A stretch of 64,000 bases of DNA from Gordius sp. MW1 (lineage: Eukaryota; Nematomorpha; Gordioida; Gordea; Gordiidae). Below are positions 56,801 to 64,000 of this stretch, piece by piece; positions within the stretch are counted from its first letter, which is position 1; each line of letters opens with the position of its first letter. The stretch spans positions 25,430,060-25,494,059 of the forward strand of contig OZ038529.1 in the NCBI GenBank assembly GCA_964036665.1, given 5' to 3'. A program made the position numbers and the translations under genes. A model generated the notes under the pieces. The model was not told the DNA's origin and did no database searches. It saw nothing but the letters and a program-made list of their open reading frames with translations.

Positions 56801-59800
56801 ATTTCAACAAAAAAGAGGTCTTTTTACGCTTAGAAAAGGGCGCAGAGATTATGGAGGGTTCTGCGATTGTAGAAATTGCGGGGGGCGCGTAAGGGACGTT
56901 GTTTGTCGGTTTGCTAATGATAAACGAATCCATCCTACGTCATATATTTTAAAGACAAATGATGTAATCGATCAAAGCATTTAAAAAGGACAAAAAACAA
57001 TTTGATTATTTAATGCCAATCGGCATTCTTACCTTATTCCATCGTGAGAGATCTGGGATGTCTGCGACGATTTGCCTGTGTAAATAAATAATATCCTTAA
57101 TGCGAAGCACGAAGATAAAACGTGCCAAATTTTTATCAACTTTCAACTTTACATATAAAAGACACTTATTTCTATATAAATGTATATATATGCTATTTTA
57201 CAAATAGCGAGAAGGTAATTAACATTTTCAAAAATTTAACTAAAACAAGGAAACAATTATTTAGAGTAAGGTTAGTGTAAATGTATCGTATTTTACTAGT
57301 AATAAGAGGTTGCGAAACGGCGAGGACAGGGGGTGGTGCATTACTCAAGTATAACTTGGGCCTCCTTTTATCGTCTAACGTTAAATAAACTATCCTACCC
57401 CCAGACATGGGATCGAGGCCGGCCTCAGGGCGAGTAGCATTTTGGGTCGGCCCGATTAAATTTGAGCCCGTAGGTCGGGTCGGGCGATTAAATCCAACTT
57501 TGGCGGAATTTAAGCTTAAGCAAGGCCTCGAAGTTGAGTTTTGATTGTTGTTGGTTATTATAGGTATCAGGAGAATGGTATTACTCGGCCCTTTACCTTG
57601 ATTAGAAGAGTTAGTTTCGTTTGATCGTTTAAGGACCATGACTTTGCCTTGATTGGAGGAGCCTTGGGTGCCCGCCGGGCTAAGAAAGTAAAATGAGAGG
57701 GGATTGCAAGTAGAGGTGGGCAAAGTGTTTTGAGGATTTGCATCGCAAGCTGAGTTGTAATTATTTAGGCTCATCTCACGAAAAACGGATTCGGGGAGAG
57801 TAGTGGTAGTTTGTGGAAAGAAATTGTTGGGAGCAGTTGTAATATTAGCCGTCGCAGAGGTCGCTTCAAACTCTTTGCCTCGGAACCGTTTATCGCAAGG
57901 GATAGATTGGAGTGTTCTGGATTGTAACAAAATGTGTATATTAAACGTGTCTATTGAGTTGAAAAAGATTATGTTATAAATACCAGCATTTACCCTTCTC
58001 AATATATATTATTAACATTTGTATCATATGTGTATGATATATATCAGCATTTGAGGCATGGGCGTAGCCAGGGGCGCCAAAGAGGGGCGGCTGCCCCCAT
58101 CTAAATCTAAAAAAATTATCATTTACTCTAAATCATTATTGCCCCCCCCCCCTTTAATTCAAATCATGGCTAGGCCCATGACTTGAGCTAAATAATAAAG
58201 CATATGAGGAGGGTAGCCAGGAATATCCCATCACTTATTATTTCGAACCTAACTACGACCATATTGATACAAATTCACCGAAGAGAAAAGTCGAGAAAAG
58301 TGACTAATTTATTGAAGATACCCATACATACTCGGTTCCGAGCTAAAAATAGCGCTAGCCTTTACAAATCAAATTTGTTTTTTAAAATTTTATCAATTCA
58401 ATTTAATTAAAGCGTTTGAAATGGGATGTTTATTACTTGATCGAAGTGGTTTTGGGTAAAGGGGAGAAAGTCTTAGTAGTATAAGATTTGGTGGAAGCAG
58501 TAGCAGCAGGAGTTTCTGAATCGCTATCGAGGACTTGTTCGCTGCATTGAAGATCGACTAGGCCCTCCGTGCTCGGTTTCTCTTGGGGTTTAACTGGCTC
58601 AACGGCAGCACCTAAATCAACTTTAGTATTATTATAAATTTGTTTCAAGTGCCAATTTTTAATTACAATTTATAAATCGGTGTACGGCTCTTGTTGTGGT
58701 GTACAAAAGCAGAACTTTTAATGCACAATTTTACCGTGTAGACTTCCTGTGATTTGCCTGCATAAAAGGTAGATAGCATCTTTAGCCTACTAATGTGCCT
58801 GTCTAGTACAGAGTTTTTACACATAAAGTCTGTAATCTTTAGTTAGATAGGAAATAGAGATCTAGTCGACCAAAGTTATATATTTACAGACACATCTCTT
58901 GGACCTGGAGCACTTTTTTGAATTAAAAGCACGGGTGAAGGCCAAACATTGAGTTTAGTTGTTGGTTAAAAACTAGTATTTTGAGATGAATGATACGAAA
59001 AAGGATATTTAAAAGATTTTTTCACGTTGCCAAACAAATTATAGCATTCAACTTTGTCAAATTTAATGATTGCAGCTTTAAAATCAAATTATTATATAAA
59101 AATACCAGAATTATGAGAAGTCGTGATGGGGGATGATTTGCCTGTGGGGACATTGGTTGGAAGGGGAGAGCTATTAATATGGGATGGGGGGATGGGAGGC
59201 GTCGATTGTTGATTTCCTATTTTTTTGCGTTCCTTGCTGCACCACTTCCAATCCGGATACGTTTTGTAGTGCGCTTCCTTAACCTATGATTAATGCAAAT
59301 TCAATATTATAGCCTCTGCCAGGAACCATCATCAAATATCAAGTCCTGCACGAATGACAGGAATATAGTAAAAAAATAAAAAATGTATGAAGTTTGTGCC
59401 TTTGTAGCACTGGTCATCCCTGATATTGGTGTTTGATCTAAGATTACAAATTACCTGTGAGGCTAGGTCGTGATAAAGCTTTTTCTGTGCGGGGTCGAGG
59501 GCGTACCACCATTCTCCCAATATTTTAGAGACGGCCCTGTTGTCCCTGTGCGGATGCTTTTGATGCACTAAAGGTCTATGCCTTTTACTGAAAAGCATGA
59601 ACGCGTTCATCGGTCTCCTGATGTGGTGACGGCTGTAAGCAGGCACTTTAGGGCACCCCTTTTTGCCCTCGCTCCATAATTCTATGATTGAACTAGGATC
59701 GACTTGCATTTCAGGAGGAAGTAGTTTCGGTTCGGTTAAAGAATCAAGGCCATGCTGCAAAAAAATGAACGCATATTATAAAATTTATAATGTGACTTAA

Positions 59801-62800
59801 TAAATTTTAATTACCTCAATCACGATTACATGGCCTAAATGGGTGAATTATCGATAATTCAACTATAATCATATATATTTAAATAATGAGAGATAAACTT
59901 AATTAATATTTAATATAAGTTAATTCAACGCTGATATAGTAAAAACAGTTTGTCTGTTAATGTGTCTAATATGCAAAACAGGACCAGACTAAATTATAAA
60001 AGTTAATAATTTAATTAAATATTATGGGGATCCTAGCTTATACATTTCAATGCATTTATGCTGTCGTCGGTGGGTGTTGTTAAATTATGCCACGTGTCTA
60101 CCTGCGATAACTAAAGGCACAATTTACTCTCTCATTCACAACGAATTACGGAGTGTCGTATTGATTATATTTAAGTAAGCAAGATGCATCATTACCTTTA
60201 TATCGAGCGACGGGCCGGGCTCAATAGATGACGACGCAGCCTTATCGAGTCCGGGTTGAAGCTTTTTCATCGGACTGATGCCAATATTAGGCCCGGGATT
60301 TGGGGCGTCGTATGAAAAACAGCGTTTCCTATTGATCAACAAACTGCGTTCGGGTCGGGCGAGGAGGCTGTCCTTGAGCCAAGCCGGCGCGCTAGGCAAA
60401 CATTTGGCTTTAAAATTACCTATCTTATGTTCTACACCAAATTTTCGCTCGCGGCCCCCGACCTCCAAATGGGACAGAGATTTACTTCGGGCATTATTGC
60501 TGCCTTGAAGGATTGGCATGGTGCTGAAAATATCTGACGTGGAGGGATGATGATTATTCATTGCTAAAATAACGCAATCAATCGATAAATAGGGGCTACA
60601 CCATTTTAGGGTGTTATACGTTTGCAAATGGGGGCTTTAAAAAATGGATCAAGAAATGGATGAGTGCAAGTATAAAATTTTACTAAAAATGCATTATTAT
60701 CTGGTTCATTTATTGTAGCATTTGGACAAACTCACCTGTGTTGGTATCATAACCATTTTTCTCAACGATATGCGTATGTAGAAACACCGCGTCGTCATCT
60801 TTCTCACTTTCACCACGGTGGGGGCTGTAGTTATTCGCTAAGCCTATTAATGATGCGTAAAAAGAAGTATTGCTACAACCCTACTTTAAACCTGATAATG
60901 TAATCATGTATTGAAGTCCGGGTTAATACAGCCTCATAATAACATTGCTGCCAAGAGTGGAAAGTCCAATGTGATAAAAATTTGAATCGAAATTTAGACT
61001 CATGCATGACACGACTTAAAACAAAATGGGTGAAATACTGATTTGGCGAGATTAAGATAACCGAGCCAATTCATTCGGTATATGTTTATCATCATCAATG
61101 TACCAAATACAGCGTGTTATAAATATTTAGTTGAGCAATATCACTATTTTAAGTATGTAATTAAGCTCTTTATCAAGATGAATGAAAGACATTACAATGG
61201 GGGGTGTATTACCTTGGGGGGAATGAGGGTTGCTGATGTAAGATATGGCATTGGTGAGTGGGTCATAGAGAGGGAGAAGGCAAAACCAAGACACCACACT
61301 TGGCTTTTGATCTAGCACTAAACGAGAAGCAGAGAAGCAGGCTGTAATCATCATCAATACTAAAACACTCAACCTCATGTTTTTGAGATTTCGAGGAACA
61401 CAAATAAAAACTGATTTTCAAGAGGTATTTTGCCCATTTTTTAACCAAAATCGACAACAAAATCAGAACAATAAAAAAGGGTTGCCAACTTAACTTTGCT
61501 TATTCCCTTGTGTGGGCCAACAACCTTAGCGATAAGATTATAATAGAGAACAGTTTGTAAAAGAAATTCTGGATTGGGTAAGTTTAACCTTAACTATATC
61601 CATGTAGAAGCAATAAAAGGATGTATCTCATTTATGGACCAACCCAACATTAGCCTCTTTAATAAGATTTGAATTTGAACCTGCAAAGGGCTAGAAATAT
61701 AGATCTTAAAAAATATAATTGACTAATTTGAATCGCTTCTCATTGTGCTAACGCCTTTTATAAAAGTAGAGTAATCTCGTTGTTTAAGGGTCTTATTTAA
61801 TAATATAATTAATTTAAAGAAATAAAAGATTTAACTGCACTGTTACTCACCATTAAGCCCTAGCTGATCTCTGGTTTCATTACATGTTTGCAAGTCCTCT
61901 GTCGTGGCTGTAGATGACTCTGTTGTGATTTCCCGATCTGTACCGGAGAGCAAAACTAACGCTTGAGCAATCTCATTTTCGCACTGATCGAATCGTCTCG
62001 GGGATTCCCTAGCAACCGTCGGGTTGGTGAAGCCGAGTTCGGAATTTATGAGGGAGCATTGGGGTAGCGGGGCAGGGGGTGTTTGGTTTGAATCGGCGTT
62101 GAGCAGAGACAGAAAGCTAATCGGACCCAGTTTGGGGTGTGGTTGATTAGAATGACCTCCATTTTGAAACAACATAGATGATTCACTACTACATTGCTCC
62201 CCGCTAACGGGCGTGCTCAAGGGTGGAGTGGGTGAGGGAAAAATGGCGTTGCTCGTGTGATTGTTGGAATAATCGTGTCCGATGATTAAAAAGGGAGGCG
62301 TGAAGGGTGTCGATTGTTGGGAGTTGGAGGAGGTGGGGGGAGTAACGGGGTGTTGGAGTCTAGGAGACCCCGAACCTCCCAAATGTCGCGAGCAAAAGCC
62401 CCGACGTTGGGATTCTTTCAAGCAATCCCGCCTCGAACACAACCGTCTCCACTGCTTCCCATTAAATTTTTTGCGAACGCCTTGGCCCGTAATCATAATT
62501 TGTCCCTTGACGTAGTTGCCACCAGACACGACGGGACTAGGGAAGGGAGAAAGTTTGAAGGCGCAAGGGGTATTACTACTGCTCAGCGAGTGCGTCATTT
62601 GAGACGATGAACCGTTACTACTATCACCCAGGCTATGACTGATAATTTCATCCACATTTACGAGGGGGAACTGAGTTGCACAACGGGAACGGTGCAGCAT
62701 CAACTCTTCGTGCCACGGCCAACGCATCAATCTCAAGTGGGTTCGGTTGACGCATCTAATAACGTTATTCATCCCCGAGTTTCCTAAAATATTTCCAGAT

Positions 62801-63462
62801 GGAAGGGCATCTCCTTGAACAGCGACCCGAAATGTGAGGGCGTCGGGATCGAAGGCGAGCAAGGTGCAGGGTCGATAAGTGGGAGGTTGTTCGGTTACCC
62901 TGCAACAAACTCCGCACCCGTCCTTCTGCAAAGGCGACCGTAGGGCCGAGAGTAGCACATTTAAAGATGGCGGTTGATCGGACAATATCTCCACCGGACC
63001 GCTCTCACCGCCGCCGTCGTCGTCGTGATGATTAATAGAAACGCTCAACGTGGCACTTGATGGGATGTCCTCGACCCTATGGCTAGAATTAATGATATTG
63101 GAATTCAAGAAGTCCTTGCTGCTACAGAGAATCACGACGTGGACCGTGTCACCTGATGTGTTGATGGATGTGATAGAGGCGGGAAGGTAGGCGAAGTGAT
63201 CATCAATATGATTATTATAAACACCCGGAGCAGGTTGTTGGTGTGGTATGGGTCGCCTGAGCAAAACTCTGTGGCCGATCCAATCGTTGGGGATCCTGAA
63301 ATGATTCGGAAAGGGAACACCAGCTTCCCTCTTAGGCTTGAAGCTAAAACCACCGTTGGGTTCTAATTGAGTGAAAGCCGTAAATCTGACACCGGTGCCC
63401 AGCAATAAAGGTCGATTGACTTGAATGCCCCCGGGGGAAGAATCCACGTGGCTGCTCAGCAT
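53887..63462 (-). CDS. cic: Capicua transcriptional repressor, long-form, 12 coding exons
   Basis: HMG-box repressor acting in the nucleus below RTK/ERK signalling. Exons (phases agree throughout; 1515 codons plus stop): 63462-61851, 60843-60736, 60563-60196, 59754-59455, 59283-59106, 58611-58437, 57916-57297, 56474-56108, 55834-55695, 55447-55277, 54648-54371, 54117-53887. Exon 1 holds the N-terminal domain typical of the CIC-L isoform and [20 protein letters not shown] at about residue 330. The HMG box starts [20 protein letters not shown] near residue 740 and crosses an intron into [15 protein letters not shown]. The conserved C1 region near 1390-1445 has [16 protein letters not shown] and CLTLKIRE, with VRQKLM in the last exon; [13 protein letters not shown] precedes it. 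The 55447 and 55277 boundaries are the least certain. A short-form promoter could lie in intron 1 but is not visible. Confidence 0.92.
58057..58180. mobile_element. G/C-run MITE in a capicua intron
   Basis: The ends are CATGGGCGTAGCCAGGGGCG and CATGGCTAGGCCCATG. The core has GGGGCGGCTGCCCCC and a C-run. At 124 bp it is the shortest complete copy. It lies between the exons ending 58437 and starting 57916 and does not touch splice sites. Confidence 0.75.
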
Positions 63463-64000
63463 TTTGAGGTGATTAGTTAAACTATTATTCGTAATCCGTG
63501 AATGGGTTAGAGAGGGGGGTGCTGGTTAGGGAACAAGCAAATGCACGATTAAAATAGCGAAAAATAGTGTTTGGGGAGTAGGAGGGGGGAGCTATGGGCA
63601 TCCACGAGGTCGTTATCTCTCGATGATACACACAACACAAATAAGTACAAAAAGTGTGTGCGCATATGTATGAATGTACCCTCCTTGCCCACAAACAAGT
63701 TTTGCTCTTGTGGGTCGATGTTGAGTTAATTGTGCAAAATATATCAAAATATCATAGCTATGATGTGTAATAAATTTGAACGAATCGGCGTTTGTTTGTG
63801 AAGGGAAACACGTGCGAACGCCCAGCAGGTAAAAGGACCAGGGGTAAGGCTGTGTTGAATTGCCTAACACTCCTCGTCATTCGTCGCTAAGGCATCCATC
63901 CCCCTCATAAATCAGCTGTTTGCAGATTGTCACCAACGGCGCAAGGGTCGACATTTGACACAGGATGTCACAGGAGGTAAGAAGAATTTTGCTCGAAATC
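63463..64000. other. 5' flank and likely 5' UTR of capicua
   Basis: The chosen ATG is the first in the long exon-1 frame. The region upstream on the minus strand contains AC-rich and TG-rich runs (about 63600-63670) and no TATA box I can defend. A splice or promoter boundary may lie here. Confidence 0.35.

Noticed and set aside
62314..62610. 98-codon plus frame
   Set aside because: Antisense shadow of capicua exon 1, which has strong family motifs.

Overview
This is AT-rich, intron-bearing animal nuclear DNA. It holds parts or all of five protein-coding loci in a dense bed of transposon debris. Capicua, a secreted reprolysin-type metalloprotease, an aminergic-type GPCR and USP12/46 together indicate a metazoan. 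The very short introns (about 44-60 bp in several genes) and the ADAM-like secreted protease family suggest an invertebrate, perhaps an arthropod or chelicerate, but I cannot name the species. A short internal CCCTAA run is weak evidence for a TTAGGG-type telomere repeat. Layout: 1-1.25 kb carries the last three exons of a USP12/USP46 deubiquitinase (+). 2.7-8 kb is a nest of hAT elements and G/C-run MITEs. 8.2-19.1 kb is a minus-strand ADAM-like metalloprotease copy whose exons are spread apart by transposons and which carries several reading-frame lesions. 19.7-33.9 kb is mostly transposons: P/THAP-family copies, one of which is split by an RTE-like LINE and a mariner, plus hAT elements. 34.3-35.4 kb is a frameshifted aminergic-type GPCR. 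36.8-40.5 kb holds a foldback element, a 142-bp tandem repeat and a deletion-derivative Helitron with both ends. 42.9-45.8 kb is an apparently intact 14-exon paralogue of the metalloprotease (minus). 46.4-53 kb holds a non-autonomous hAT with perfect target duplications and a rearranged Gypsy-like LTR retrotransposon. 53.9-63.5 kb is a complete long-form capicua gene (minus, 12 coding exons, 1515 codons). Both multi-exon models (metalloprotease copy B and capicua) were rebuilt from splice sites with matching phases; each sums to a whole number of codons with no internal stop. The loci are unrelated in function, as usual for animal genes; the only functional grouping is the pair of metalloprotease paralogues. 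I found no convincing new molecular system. The most unusual items are the retroelement whose internal block lies inverted and which has a double zinc-knuckle ORF after its integrase tail, the P-element family with an autonomous-type relic and deletion derivatives in one window, and the paired intact and decayed metalloprotease copies.
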